A stretch of DNA of 64,000 nt, taken from Apostichopus japonicus (Eukaryota > Echinodermata > Holothuroidea > Aspidochirotida > Stichopodidae). The DNA is taken from positions 13,558,611 through 13,622,610 of the forward strand of contig NC_092576.1 of assembly GCF_037975245.1 (NCBI RefSeq), in the 5' to 3' direction. Made by a program: the position numbers and the translations under genes. Of the stretch, positions 22,728 through 36,500 are shown piece after piece. The notes beneath the pieces were generated by a model. It saw only the letters and a list, made by a program, of their open reading frames with translations, was not told the origin of the DNA and ran no database searches. Each line of letters starts with the position of its first letter. Within the stretch, counting starts at the first letter, position 1.

Positions 22728-23973
22728 AAGGATTGTCTGGTAGCCCAAAGAAGTTACCTTAAAAAATAGTAAATAATTTTCCAAACATGTTGTCAAAGTA
22801 TGAGAACGCTAATGTTGCGTTTGACAGAGAAACGATTTTTTAATCGTTATGGATAGACATTTCAAAAATAATTTGAACAGTACAATACGTGACGTCAGCT
22901 CTGCCATAGCAGATTGCGTCATAACCCACCCTCCGCACAGTACCTATACGGTAATCACAACAAAAACAGCGTTTGTATACAGATAAATTTCTTCCTTAAT
23001 TTCCGGTGAAATTTCTTAAAAATTAGATATGTTTTCAAAAACTCCTTAAGCCGCCATGTACTTGAGCGGTGGTTCCGTGGTCTTTGTATAACACAAGGTA
23101 AATTTTAACAGCAGACTCTGAGTTGTTCAGGCTATACATCGCGCTATCCAGCTCCAACGCGAAAAATGTTCGCATGTAGGCTATACTCAAACGTTCACAA
23201 TCGGACAGTTCTGCGAAGCCTAAGCTTCTCAGTGCTATATTCTGCTCTGACAACGAATCGATCAATTTCTTCAATAATTTCCGGTGAAATTTCTTATAAA
23301 TTAGATATAATTTAAAAAACTCCTTAAGCCGCAATATATGTAGTAGATCGGTGGTTTCGTGGTCTTTGTGTAACACAAGATAAGTTTTAACAGCAGGCTC
23401 TTCATTGTTTATACATCGCGGTATCCAGCTCCAGCGCGAAGAATGTTCGCGTGTATAGGCTACTCTAACGTTACAATCGGACAGTTCTGCGATGACATCG
23501 ATCCCGCCAAGTTTCATCTTTCGGTTTAACGAATACTTTATAAGTTTCCTTTTACTGTTAATTTGATCCGTGAAATTTATTTCAGCGATTTCGACGAACA
23601 GTTAATGAACTGTGGTTTGAGTGTGAGTGTACTATGTGTAACGCTATACACCAACTGAGCATCGTAGTATATACGTTCGCCAGTATGTACGTTATATATA
23701 TGAGGCAATTCAATGTGCTTACACGTGAGTTAATTTGCTGCGGAATTGGGAGTGCTAACTTCAAGTCGCCTGTTTTGCCTATCTGCAAGCACTACGTCAA
23801 TCACCATATTGAAGCGTTCGAACAAACGGTACTTTTGGTGAGAAACTGGTGAATTTGAAAACCAGATTTCTACAAGAAGAAAACGTCGAATGGGGACAAT
23901 TTTTACATGGTTAGAAAGAGAAAAATAATAACTACAAGGACAATGTATCAAAATCTTACACCAGACAATTCCT
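22728..23973 (-). mobile_element. TTAA-flanked inverted-terminal MITE, copy 2
   Basis: Bounded by TTAA at 22724-22727 and 23974-23977, with AAGGATTGTCTGG at the left end and CCAGACAATTCCT at the right. It is the reverse of the element at 18-1020. An internal duplication of about 278 bp (TCCGGTGAAATTTCTTA at about 23003 and 23281) explains most of its extra 243 bp. The 160-residue reverse frame at 23035-23517 spans that duplication and is not intact in copy 1, so it is not called a gene. Confidence 0.8.
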
Positions 23974-24425
23974 TTAAAAGTTTGCTTGCAACTGCTTATT
24001 GCTTAGATAACAAATGTACGTACTCCCAAAATATGTATATTAACTTAAATATTTACATCATAATAATACATAGTTAAAGACCCATTTTTTTAAAAAGAGT
24101 TTATTTTGTATGATTTTTTAATTTTAACGATGCAGAAAATATCTTACATTCGACAAAAATTCCTTCAGTTCATGAAGATTTCATGATCCCCACACAAGTT
24201 TGGTTGTTTTAACTTCCGTGTGCCGCACCTACTGTACGTACACTAAACTCAAGATACGGTTACCCTTGTTATTGCTCTACTTACACTACGCTGTACGTAC
24301 TGTAGTCTCATAGGCCTATGGGGAAATACGTTTGACAACACAGGCTCAAGCTACTGACCATTTTGTTTCTATATTACTAGGGTAATCATTTTCGAATGTA
24401 AGACAAACGTAAACCAATCAGCAAG
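23974..24425 (+). promoter_or_regulatory. Upstream flank of NCKAP1, promoter region inferred by position only
   Basis: This 450-bp stretch separates a mobile element from the start codon. No TATA box or initiator can be picked out with confidence. An upstream non-coding exon is possible. Confidence 0.25.
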
Positions 24426-24533
24426 ATGTCAAGGTTTTCTGTGATGCAGAGCCAAATGAAATTGGCGGAGAAACTGACAATTTTAACTGATCGAGGTCGT
24501 GGTCTGCTGGCAAGATTGTACAATATCAAAAAG
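24426..24533 (+). CDS. NCKAP1: NCKAP1 exon 1 (residues 1-36)
   Basis: Starts at ATG 24426 and reads MSRFSV...LAEKLTIL...RLYNIKK, the family N-terminus, so the start is secure. Donor AAG|GTAGGC, phase 0. The 1.1-kb intron after it shows nothing recognisable. Confidence 0.96.
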
Positions 24534-27500
24534 GTAGGCCTAACGTTAAGTTAAGCCAACTTAAACATACTGTACTGTAGGCATATCATTGTGGCCCGCT
24601 GTAGGCCACGGTAGGCCTTCATCGTTCAGGTTTATTGTCGTCTTAATAGGGCCTATGCTATAGCCAACCGATGGTTGCGTTCCGCTTAGATAGTGTGGCG
24701 TAAAATTACAGAACAAAACCACATCCACCTTGGCGTATTTCTTTGGCGTATGATCAAAGTACTTTCCAGTATGGTTAACCACTGATTGACTGAATCACTA
24801 CTGTGGAACTTAGTTGAGTTTGAAGTGCACAGGCTAAGGCTTTCTCTTTACTGTTCATTAGTCTTTCTTAATAAGTATTATTCTTAGGGTTAGAGAAAGA
24901 TTAGCCTATACTATGTTGATACATTCAATTGTTCATCCAAGTAGGTAACTTCCATCAATAACTTGAATAAGGAAGAGCTTTGCTTATCCAAAGCATTGAA
25001 GACTTCATGAAATGGTTTAGGCATGTGACCAATGGATAGTAATATTTTAGCAGTTTCCATCATATCCTTATGATGTTGACACTAGAGTAGCAAGCAGTCC
25101 CATAGAATACAGTAGTTTCAGCCATATAGAGAAAGATGCTTTTCCTTATGGCAGAAAGCACCTTTTCTTTCTACTAAGTATAAGTCTGGAACTACTGTTT
25201 TTATTAGCTTATTCAATTAAAATTGTTTGTTCAAATAACCATACAAACAAATAAATAAATCATGATCTAAGGATCATTTTGTTGTCGGTAGCCTAAGAAA
25301 GATAAATACTTTGATTTTATTTTTAATAGCATAATTCATGGTACAACTTACCACCCACCTGTGGCCTATGATTCACAAATTCTATGCCTGTAAGAGACCT
25401 ATAGAGTTCACCTTTTCTGATTGATAATGTATAGCAAATTTGTATGAATAACATATAAACACAATATGTTGCCTAATTCTGAGTAATCTGGTAGAGGCCT
25501 AGCCTAAGCTTTCTTTGACTGTGTTTGTATAGTATGTACGGTTAAATGTCGAAGTCCACTTTGATTCATTTCAACCTAGTGTAATGTTACCATCTTTTCT
25601 TGTTCACAGGCATGTCAAGACCCAAATTCCAGACCTGCTTTCCTTTCAGAGAAAATGTTAGAGCCATGCATCAGAGCCATAGAGAAGAAATTTCCACAGT
25701 CAGAAAAAAGTCAGGTGATTATAAAGTTTATAAAGTCCCTAGTTCCTTAAAATTGGAAACCTTCGCTGTGTTTATAAAAAATGTCTTTGACCATGTTAAA
25801 TTTGACCCCCATAATTTTACCTTTTTCAATCATTTTGGGAAAGGGGCTGAATTCTGTAGAAAATGGACCCTCGTTTATATTTACGGCCTAACTTTAGAAT
25901 GCGTACCATATGAATGGGAAAGCTTACTAGGGGCTAGGAATTAGGGTTAGGAAGTAGGGAATAGGGTTCGGGGTTAGGAAGTAGGGTTAGGAAGTAGGGA
26001 ATAGGGTTAGGAATTAGGGTTAGGAATTAGGGAGTAGGGTTAGGGGTTAGGAATTGTACGGATTCTAAATTAGTACCATATTTACTAGTGCTGTGATTGT
26101 TGCGCAAACCTGTTAGCACTGAGGGAGCTGGTACTATATAATTCAGAATGGAGCTTTGAATATAAGATTCATGGATTTGACAATCTTGAGGTTAAAGGTT
26201 TGTAACGTGTGCATGAATATGATCGGAGTGCTATCCTTGGTGGATTTGTAAGAGGCTTGGAGATTGAGGGGTACCGAAGGACTACCGGATGTCTCTTGTT
26301 CCCTAAATGGATGTTCCCGAAATTGACTTGTTTGATTCTTTTATGTGTGTGTGTGTGTGTGCGTGTGGGTAGCCATGTATGTGTGCATGTTTGTATCAAG
26401 TAGGAGGGGGAAGGCACTTTAAGTGGCACATGGTGAAGAAGGTTACTTCTCTCTACCCTGTTGCTGTTACTCTTGGGTATACCCCTTAGTTACTGACTGA
26501 TATCAATAGAAATATGAGGCAAGTCACTAGCAAAGATATCAAATTCTACTTAAAAAACCAAAGATATTGAATTCTACTTAAAAACCAGACTTTTAGAACA
26601 ATTCAATTCAGATTTATTTTTTCAATTTTTCAGTTTATTGTTTTACAGTACTAGTACATCAGCATGTACATGTATATATCATGTATATATCAACATGATA
26701 AGAAACTTGTATAGTTACACTTAATGGCACTAGAAAAAACAACAATGTTTATCAACGTTGGTGACCAAGAGAAAAGAGAAGGCGAAGCAAAAACAAAAGA
26801 GGAGAATAAAAATATGATATTACAGGAACAAGGAGTTAAAAAAATAATCAAAAATCACAGGAGGGAAAACCTCGCTGGAAAACAATTATGGGCAATACTG
26901 TACAACAGAGTACTGTAAGGGGAATCCCCTCATTATGAGTACAAGTACAGGGGCCCGATAAGCAGGAGTATACGCAAGTCTTTGTGTATAATACCTATGT
27001 AGACACTTTTGTGTAGAATACTAGTATATACTGTATAATACCTATTTAGACACTTTTGTGTAGAATACTACCTATGTAGACACTTTTGTGTAGAATACTA
27101 GTACTGTATAATACCTATGTAGACACTTTTGTGTAGAATACGCAAGTTTGCACTACGAAGGTAGTACTAGTTCCTATTTGTACTAAGCATTCAATATGCT
27201 TGAGTACTTGTAAACTTGCATGAGTACGAATCTACGTAGGCTAGTAAACTCAGAGTAACTATGACGGACTCACTACAAAGTCTACTTGACGCTCTTGCAG
27301 ATAACATTAGTTAATGACAACTACAACTTACGTTGCTATTGAAGTGACTCAAAGATTTTAATTTTTTTCCCCTTTCTTTGACAGTCTGTGTTGCAACCAG
27401 TGGACCAGAGGAAGGCTGAGATATTAAAAGTGTTAAGTGTGTATTACACAACATTTAAGGATATACTTGATTTCAAGGTACGGCTCTTTAAAATCTTCTT

Positions 27501-30500
27501 TTTAAAAGATTGTTTTATCCTCAGATCTCATTTTTGGTTAGCATTATTTATAAAGACAATAATCCTATTACTGTACAGTTTTAAAAGTCGATTATGGACT
27601 GTAAACTTAGGTGATTTAATTGGTCAATTAATTTCGAGGTGAACGTTTCTGTCCAGAAAATCTTGAACAACTTGGGAAAGTAGAACTTAAAAGCTATGCT
27701 GATATTGTTCACAGTAGTTTTTCAGTCTCAGAGCAATAGATGGTATGATGGTTGGTATGTTAGCCTTGTGATAGTCAGGGGCATTAGTTATGTTCCTTTA
27801 AAGGGGTGTGTGTAAAAAACACGCACAGAATACAGACAGGTTAATAAGCGTGGTGAACACAAAGAACAAAGAGATAGATGTAAGGGGATTATTAGACAAG
27901 GGATGGAGAGTAGAATGAAAGAAACCAACAGGGGCAGAGGAGAGGTAGGAGATAAACAGTGGAGGGACAAAGAGAGGATTAAGGGAAGGGGGTAGGTTTT
28001 TGTCCCTTCTGTTACTGTTACTTGTCATTTACCCTTTGAAGAAGATCCTGCTAGGATCGAAACGTCAGGCCAACTTACTTTTACACATTCTCCTACACAG
28101 GCTCTCTAGTGGATAAAGCAGTTTGCTAACAGTTATATTTTATTTTGTTTTCCTTTAAAGGGGTAGCGGTGATGATGATTGATCTCGCTGATTTTACTCG
28201 CTTTAGGTGCACAAAGCAAAACAGCAAGGAAAATTTTGCTTGTGCGTTGAAGTTTACCGTATAATGATGTAGTGATTTTATCTGTTCATTCACAGGATCA
28301 TGTCCTAAACCTCTTCACAGTCATTGCCTCAGTGCACGTCACATTCGATATCGTAAGTTTTCGTCGTTCACTTCTTTGTTCCTCTGAACCGCATACTTTT
28401 AGCATTCGCAGCACTAGTATTAATCCTGGTACATCTTCTCACCTGGATAATAATAATTAACAGTTCTTATACAGCGCAGCTTACAATAAAGTCTCGCCGC
28501 GCTGTACTTAACCCTGGTCATTGGTGACTTGTCACACCTACACACCTCAGTGTGCACAATTCAAACAATCTCTCCTGGGGCACCAAAGTGCACCACAGCC
28601 ACGTGTCCCCTGGGGGACTTCCCATAGGGTGCAGTCACAAACCGCCACACACAACTATATTTACAAGTCACCTCGCAAGTCCCCATTTATACACAGGGAA
28701 TACATTTTCCGTCCATATTTCATGTGTTTATAAGAAAGTATTGGTGCAGTTACCAAGGTTATTTAATACAAACATTTGCTATGTTTTTTACCTTTCTGTA
28801 GCAATCCGTCCACTTTACATGGAATAAATTGTAATGCGATACCAGATATCTTATTACTCTGTAAACAAATACGAAGGTAACGTAGCAGTTATCATGGATA
28901 AAATTGTAATGAGATGCCAGATATCTTATTTCCCGGTCCATATTTCATGTGTTTGTAAGAAAGTATTGGTGCAGTTACCAGGGTTATTTAATACAAAAAT
29001 TTGCTACTGTATGTCTTTACTGGCTTTCTCTTGGAATCCGTCGACTTTACATTCAATTGTAATGCGATGCCAGATATCTCATTCCCCTGTAAACAAATAC
29101 AAAGGTAACGGAGCAAGTTTACATGGATTAAATTGTAATGCAATACCAGATATCTTATTTCCCTATAAACAAATACAAAGGTAACAGAGCAAGTTTACAT
29201 GGGTTAAATTGTAATGCAATGCCAGATATCTTAAATTTCCCTGTAAACAAATACAAAGGTAAAGTAGCAGTTTCTTGTGCCGCTCGAAAACTTCAAATTT
29301 TCTCTTTGGTTTAAATATACCATTTGAAGCCAAGGGATCATGATGAAAGACCACAACGTAACAAAATAGGGTCCTTTTTTTTCAAATAAAAAAAATTTGC
29401 ATAGCAATTCTGACCCTTTTCTATAGCATTGTGTACTTTCTCATTTCGTTAAAGTTAAAGTTGAAGGTTTACAGTCTTGTATGAGGCTAATGCCTCCTCA
29501 CATGACTTTACAACTTAACCCCTGGTCATTGGTAACTTGTCACACCCACACACCAAAGTGTGCACAATTCAATCAATCTCTCCTGGGGCACCACAGTGCA
29601 CCACAGCCACGTGTCCCCTGGGGGATTTCCCATAGGGTGCAGCCACAAACCGGCGCACGCAACTATATATACAAGTTACCTCGCAGGTCCCCATTTATAC
29701 ACCTGGGTGAAGAGAGGCAATGTAGATAAAGTGCCTTGCCCAAGGACACAACGCAATGATCTGGCCAGGGCTCGAACCTGTAATCCTTAGATCACAAGTC
29801 CACTGCCTTAACCACTTGACCACAACGCCCTCCTTTCTGTCTTAAAGTATTGTTGTCTTTTATGATCGTATTCATCTTCCTCTTTTGCTACTCCCCAACA
29901 CCCTACCCCTCACAATTTTCAGAAAACTAGAAGTGTGAAGAGATAATTTTCTTGGGTTTACCTTTCTTGTTTTTGTAGACTCACTCTTCCCAATCCCCTA
30001 CCTCTCCTTAAATTTGTCAAAAAACAAATTATATACAGGCTAACTATTTAAGGATTGTTAACCTTTTGTTGTAAATCACCATTCTCGTTTTTTGCAGACC
30101 ACCAACTTTGATATGACGAAGAGTTACCTGGACTTGATCGTCACGTTTGTCAGCACGCTGTTACTGTTGGCTAGGGTAGAAGACAGAAAGGCCATGCTAG
30201 GACTGTACAACCATGCATTCGAACTAGCCCATCAGAGGAGGTGAGAAGAAAATAACATGGATAATAAAGCCAAAATCCAAGAGAAAAAAAAATATCAAGA
30301 AAAAAGAATGTTGTGGAAAGTAGTCAGGACAGATGATTTTTTTTTTACATCAAGTTCTTGAACCTTTGGTGGACAAACTAATTTAAAATTAATTAGGAAT
30401 TATTATTGATAAATTGTTAAGAGAATGAGTGCTCAAGTAATTTCCCTATACGGATAAGGACACTCTTCCGGACGACGTCCATCCTTTAGAGGTGACCCAC

Positions 30501-33500
30501 CGAGTGGTGCGATGACAAGGAGTTCCGATGATAACGTAGGACGACGAAATTCATTCGATGTTTGCAATTTTTGTAGCAATACAGAGATCCTGACACTTAG
30601 ATTCCGATACAAATATTGAAAATGATAGGAACAACAGTGTGTGGAAATACTAATACTGCATAATACCTGCACTGTAGTGTAGAATACTAGTACTGTATAA
30701 TACCTATGTAGACACTAATGTGTAGAATACTAGTACTTTATATTACCTATGTAGACACTGTTGTGTAGAATACTAGTACTGTATAATACCTACAGTATGT
30801 AGACACTAATGTGTAGAATACTAGTACTGTATAATACCTATGTAGACACTGTTGTGTAGAATACTAGTACTGTATAATACCTATGTAGACACTTTTGTGT
30901 AGAATACTAGTACTGTATATTACCTATGTAGACACTGTTGTGTAGAATACTAGTACTGTATATTACCTATGTAGACACTGTTGTGTAGAATACCAGTACT
31001 GTATAATACCTATGTAGACACTTTTGTGTAGAATACTAATACTGTATAATACAGTGCAGGACTTTCACGGTCGTCCGGTCGTCCGAGACGACTAGAAATT
31101 ACGTCGGACTACCAAATCTTTCAAAATGTTGTGTGCTTGGTAGTCCTTCGGACGACCAAAAAAAATGAAGGCTTTGAAGAATTATTGAGCCTAATTATAT
31201 TTCATTAAAAACGAAAGTCAATTTAATTAAATAGTTTCTGAATAACACCCAAACCATGCATCAATTATTGAAAAACATGCGCGAAATATTAACTTTACAA
31301 CATCGTTAGCAAAAATCTGTTCACTAATAAATTAGTCGCCTAACGTTAGTTTCTAATGATGTACCCAGAAAACAAATGAGACTTGTGGCTAAATGTCAGT
31401 GCAATGCATTTTGTACGGCAGTCGATCAGACACTGACAGTCTATAGGCCGAGTGAAAATGCATTGCTGGACAATGGGGGAAATCTAGCCTATACTGCTGA
31501 ATTTGTGACGCAGTTATAAGATATCCATAGAATACTTTCAGTATTGCTGTTATCTTCGACCACATGGTTGCCTAACAGCACACTAAGTCAATTGGGGAAA
31601 TCTAGCCTATACCGCTGAATTTGTGACGCAGTTATAAGGTATCCATGGAATACAGTAATGTTATTAGCGAAAAAAAATTTGCGTTCCGGGGACGCAAGCC
31701 CCCGAAAAAGTTTGCGTCCCGGAAAAAAAAGTTTGCGTCCTGATCGAACACCAATTACGTTTATTGTAATTTGTATGACCTACTGTACTAATACTAGTGT
31801 AGTATCACTGCCTATACTTTGTGAATGTTATATACAATATAATAGGGCAGATGGCTCAGTGTCTTAGCTTCGGTGTTTGACAGGGGCGGCCCGCCCCACT
31901 CCTTTCGCCCACCCTGCCGTTTCAAACAATTTTACCCCAGCCCCCTCCTTCATCAGCCCTCGTCCTTCCTACTCGCAACTCCGTGGTCAATTGGACCGCG
32001 AAAAAGTTTGCAACAGAAACTACTGTGGTATGAATGCACATTTCACATTAGCAACTCTTATTGCAGAGAAAAGAAACATACTGTGAGATTAATATCCTTT
32101 CAGGATCAGATATGTTAGCTTCCCACAAGATTCATAGGATGTCTCAACTCATAACATTTTCTGATCAAAACAATGATTAAAATATTACGTGATAGTCTCA
32201 GAAACAATTCAAATGCATCTTCGTACCACCAGTGATTGTTGTCAAAATGTACGTAACAAATATGAGACAAGGCCTAACGGTATGATATTTGAGTGCACAC
32301 ATATGAGAGCCTTTACCACAAACTTCGTTATCTCTACACAGGGGAAAGTAAACGTTGCAAGTTATTGTTGATAAACAACTTACTTCGTGTTCATTGAGCA
32401 CTGAAAATGCAAGAATGTTTGCAAACAATCGGTAGGGACTATTAGCCAATCAAATCACGGGAATCTTGGTAAAGCATCGTTGTCTATTTTTAGCATGAAA
32501 ATCTCTGTAATGAAGTTTTGGTAACCCTGTACCTTGCGGTTGATTGTTATGATATATTTATTTTCAAACAAATTCAATGATCTGTAGGAGTAGGAGAACT
32601 TTTGATTCTTGTCAGAAGAAGAAATAATGAAAGATGTTCATTCAAAAATGTGTTTTGTTTTCTGTTGACCTAGTTGTGAGTGTGTACTTGGGGTTTGCAA
32701 GCAATTTGAAGATTTTGCGTCCCTGGCCAAAACATTGCGTCCCGGACCCAGAATCCTGTGTTCGTAACAATGCTGGAATACTTTCGTTATTGCTGTTATC
32801 TTAGACCACATGGTAGCCTAACTCAATGGGAATATCTTGCCTAACCATAGGTATGCCCAAAAAAAAAAAAAAAAAAAAATCACACTGCGTAGTATTTGGG
32901 TAATAAATAAGGAACCAGGTAGTATCGCATCGGGCGGGTATCCAGGTACCCGGATACCCCGTGCAAACACTATTTGAAAACAGTACACAATAACATGGTT
33001 ATATGCTAAACTAATAAAGCTTTGGTTGGCACAATCAGATTGGGGCACCAAAATGTTTTGTTTTGTATTATTTGTGTTCATTTTCAATTTTGGTGGAAAA
33101 TTTGGAAGGACTACCAAGTTTTTTGCAGGACTACCAAATATTTGAAAATCCTTGAAACTGGTAGTCCTTCGGACAACCATCTCAAATTCCTGAAAATCCA
33201 ACACTGTAATACCTATCAGTCTGTCCGCTCTCTTCATGAAGTAAAATTAAATATTAACCGTTCACGACCGTCGAAAACAAATTACTGTATATAAGTTACA
33301 TGACACTGTATAATCTATGGCTGAAGCCGATTACATACATGCCGTGTATTATCATCATCCACGTTATACCAGTAATTATTGTAATTATTCCTCTCCAATT
33401 TCTTGTATAATAAAGAGAAAAAAAAACCTTAAAACTTCCCAGATCGTCATTCTCTTGAAGGATTTGGTTATTCAGCCACGAAACAGTCTCATCGTAAAAC

Positions 33501-36500
33501 ATAATAATGATGATAAAAAAATAGTACTTATATAGCGTGTTCATCAGCAACGCTGCTCAAATCGCTTTTCAGGAATTGAAACAATTAATGTACAGGAAAC
33601 ATTAAAAATACAGGAAAATATTCAAAAGTAAGTAGTGGAAAAATATCGCCTAAAAGGTATACACCATAAAACCTATAATAGGATAGAAAAATACATTAAA
33701 GCTATGGTGATACAAAAAATACTGTACAGTTCAAACATCAAAGGCAATTCTAAAATAATATGTTTTCAGCGATGTTTTAAAACTGGCAAGGCTTGCGCAG
33801 GTACAGTACGTACTGAATTCGGCAAGGCATTCCATAGCTTGTGCGCACATACTGAAAATGCCTTGTCCCCCGGCAAGGCATTCCATAGCTTGGGCGCACA
33901 TACTGAAAATGCCTTGTCCCCAGTTTTTTTCTTTGTTTTCATTTCTTGAAGCAGTCCCTGTGATGATGAGTGTAATGATCGTAATCCAACTTTCTTTGGT
34001 ACTTGATGAAACATCTGTTTTTTTTCCAGTGAGCCAGCTTTTGCAAGACTTGGTAAAATGGTGGACGACTTCCAGTCGCCCATGAAGAAGTTGGCAGAAG
34101 AATTTATTCCATTTGAAAGTGTAAGTATTTTCTTAACAATTCCCCCTCCCCCCCAAAAAACGAGAAAAAAAGAAAGAATTAGAGAGGTCAAATAAATGGT
34201 GATGAGTTTCTCCGATAATATCATTCGGTTTTGTTGTCTGTGTTGTTATAATGCCACACACGTCAACCATGTTCATAATTGCATAGTTTACCATGAAACA
34301 GGGCTTTGTTTATTTTGAAATGGGGCATGAAATATGCACCATCTGTAGGCTAGAAATCAGGGAGGGGAGTGTGTGGGGGGGGTGGGTGGTAGGTTGGGGA
34401 TAAGGTGGCAATATGTTAAAACTAAACATATCACGACCGGACGGCCTTTAAATTTCAAGGACCACTGACAGTGCAATAAATCTGCTGAAATTCTCACTGT
34501 TGAAAATCACAGCGGTAAAATTAAAACCAATAGAGATCTGCAGTGATCGAGATGTGCGCATGATAGGCTAGAAATCAGTTGGTTGGTCGGTTGGAGGTTA
34601 GGTAGCAATATGTTTAAATTAAACAATTCATGACCTGGTGTCCTTAAAATTTCAAGGACACTGACAGTGGGAATGTGTCTGCTCAAATTCTCATAATTCT
34701 GTGTTGAAATCACAGTAGTAAAAAATAATAGAAACAAATTGAGCTCTGCAGTTATCAAGCTGTACACATGATAGATATTAAGGAAATGATTGCTCTGACT
34801 CAATCTTTAAAACTCTCCTAGACTAGAGCTGATAAAAATATTGCAGTTATGAGAATTTAAGATTTTGAGTGAATAGCAACAAAAGTAACCGACAACGAGA
34901 CTTTGTATTGAGCTATAAGAGAAGAATGTTTGATTAAATGACAGATATATGTATTTAAGAGCCTCCTGCAAGCAGGAACTCAGGAAGAAGCCTAATTGGC
35001 TTATCAAAGCCGCATGCAAGCTGACCCAAGTCAGTCTCTTACATTCATATTTAACGTCCATGATTATGAACCGGGGACCTTATGATTGAAAGGCACCGGC
35101 GTTAACCACTGAGCTAACACTCCTTAATTGAGATAAAATTGAGATTGATATAGAAAAGTAATGTTGAGGCTTCCTCTCCCAATTCCCCTTTTGTACGGTG
35201 GTATGATTTCATGCATCACGGTGAATTATCGATCCATCATCATCCCGTACCGAAAACGATTATTCAAAACTTATCAAATAAATTGCTACACTAGTGCAAA
35301 GATTAGTATTTTGAACAGGAACCGTAGTACTTCTTTTAAAGGAGCCTTGAAGACTGTAAACACAGAATTTGAACACTTGACTTATTCCGACTCCCCCCGT
35401 TTCCCGTCTCTTCCACCAGTGCATCTCCTCGGCACTGTTTTCCCTCCTTCATCTGTACCCGAGACGGAACGCCACCGCTGCTCAGTGGAGGGCCCAAGAG
35501 ATGCTCAGTCTGGTCACGAAGCCAACGGTGTTACTGAACCCGGCTCAGAGTGAAACGGTAAGCATGATTATGTCGGACGTGGTACTCGGGGCAAAGTAAA
35601 ATAAATGAAACAAAATTGCAAATGGAAGACACAGAAGAATGAAGAAAAAAAAAAAAACATTTTATCTATCTTCCTATGATTGTTGTGTACTTTTATGTGT
35701 TCTTAGTAGATCTTGATCCCTGTAAAAGTTGTTGTAACATAGATGTAGTGAAGTGTAGTGTAGATGTAGTGAAGTGTAGTGTATGTATGTATTTAAGATC
35801 CTCGTGCAAGCAGGAACTCGCGAAGAAGCCATCATTGGCTTATCAAAGCCGCAAGCTGACCCAAGTCAGTCTCTTACATTCATATTTAACGTCCATGATT
35901 ATGAATTGTCAATTGTCAACAACTCTCTAATTGGACGACTTACATTAATCTTGGAGCAAAAATAATATGTGGCAGGCATTGCAGACTAATTGGTGAAAAG
36001 ATGTCATTTTACGATCAAGGCAGGTCGATTACGTAATCTCAAGAAATGTTTCCATGATAGCGTGATATAGTTGTGGGTCTATATACAGCAGACCTCTGAA
36101 GTTTGAGAATTGGGTGACCATTTTCTAACTGATCTAAATACGGAAAGTTACAGCTTCATAATGCTAAACTTTGTGATCAACCATTATTACTGAAATGATA
36201 TTCTTTCATCATATTTTTTTGTTTTTACAGATGAGATGCGAATATTTGCCTTTGGATACCATCGAGAGATGGATAATCAGTGAGTGACAAATTTTGTTAA
36301 ACTTTCAATTTTTTCAATTTTTTGCATTCCTCAATTAGTTTGAAAAAGCATCATAGAGAGAGAAAGAACGACAATTAGAGATTGTATGTCCATTAATAAG
36401 GCCAGACTTTTTGATCCTAGCAGGATCTTCCTGAGAAGTAGATAATCTCCAAGATTCGTAGGGAATAATTCATATGAGTACATCGCATTGCCAATGCTAT

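Noticed and set aside
23035-23517. 160-residue reverse frame with an internal repeat
   Set aside because: It spans an internal duplication within a MITE; the matching region of the other copy (485-720) has stops.
25922-25945. Continuation of the open frame past NCKAP1 exon 2
   Set aside because: The family alignment ends at the CAG|GTGATT donor, and the next exon continues in phase; the rest is read-through into the intron.
28040-28075. Hammerhead ribozyme
   Set aside because: The CTGAAGA and GAAA boxes are present, but stem II is shifted by one base and there is no stem III before the would-be cleavage triplet; kept only as an unexplained structured repeat.
29770-29832. Possible tRNA gene (A and B boxes, reverse strand)
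   Set aside because: It cannot form a full cloverleaf and continues directly into a SINE body; the head at 38574 and the one near 35126 behave the same.
35161-35419. Open frame upstream of NCKAP1 exon 7
   Set aside because: It runs in a different frame from the exon's NCKAP1 reading, and only the part after the CTTCCACCAG acceptor aligns with the family.
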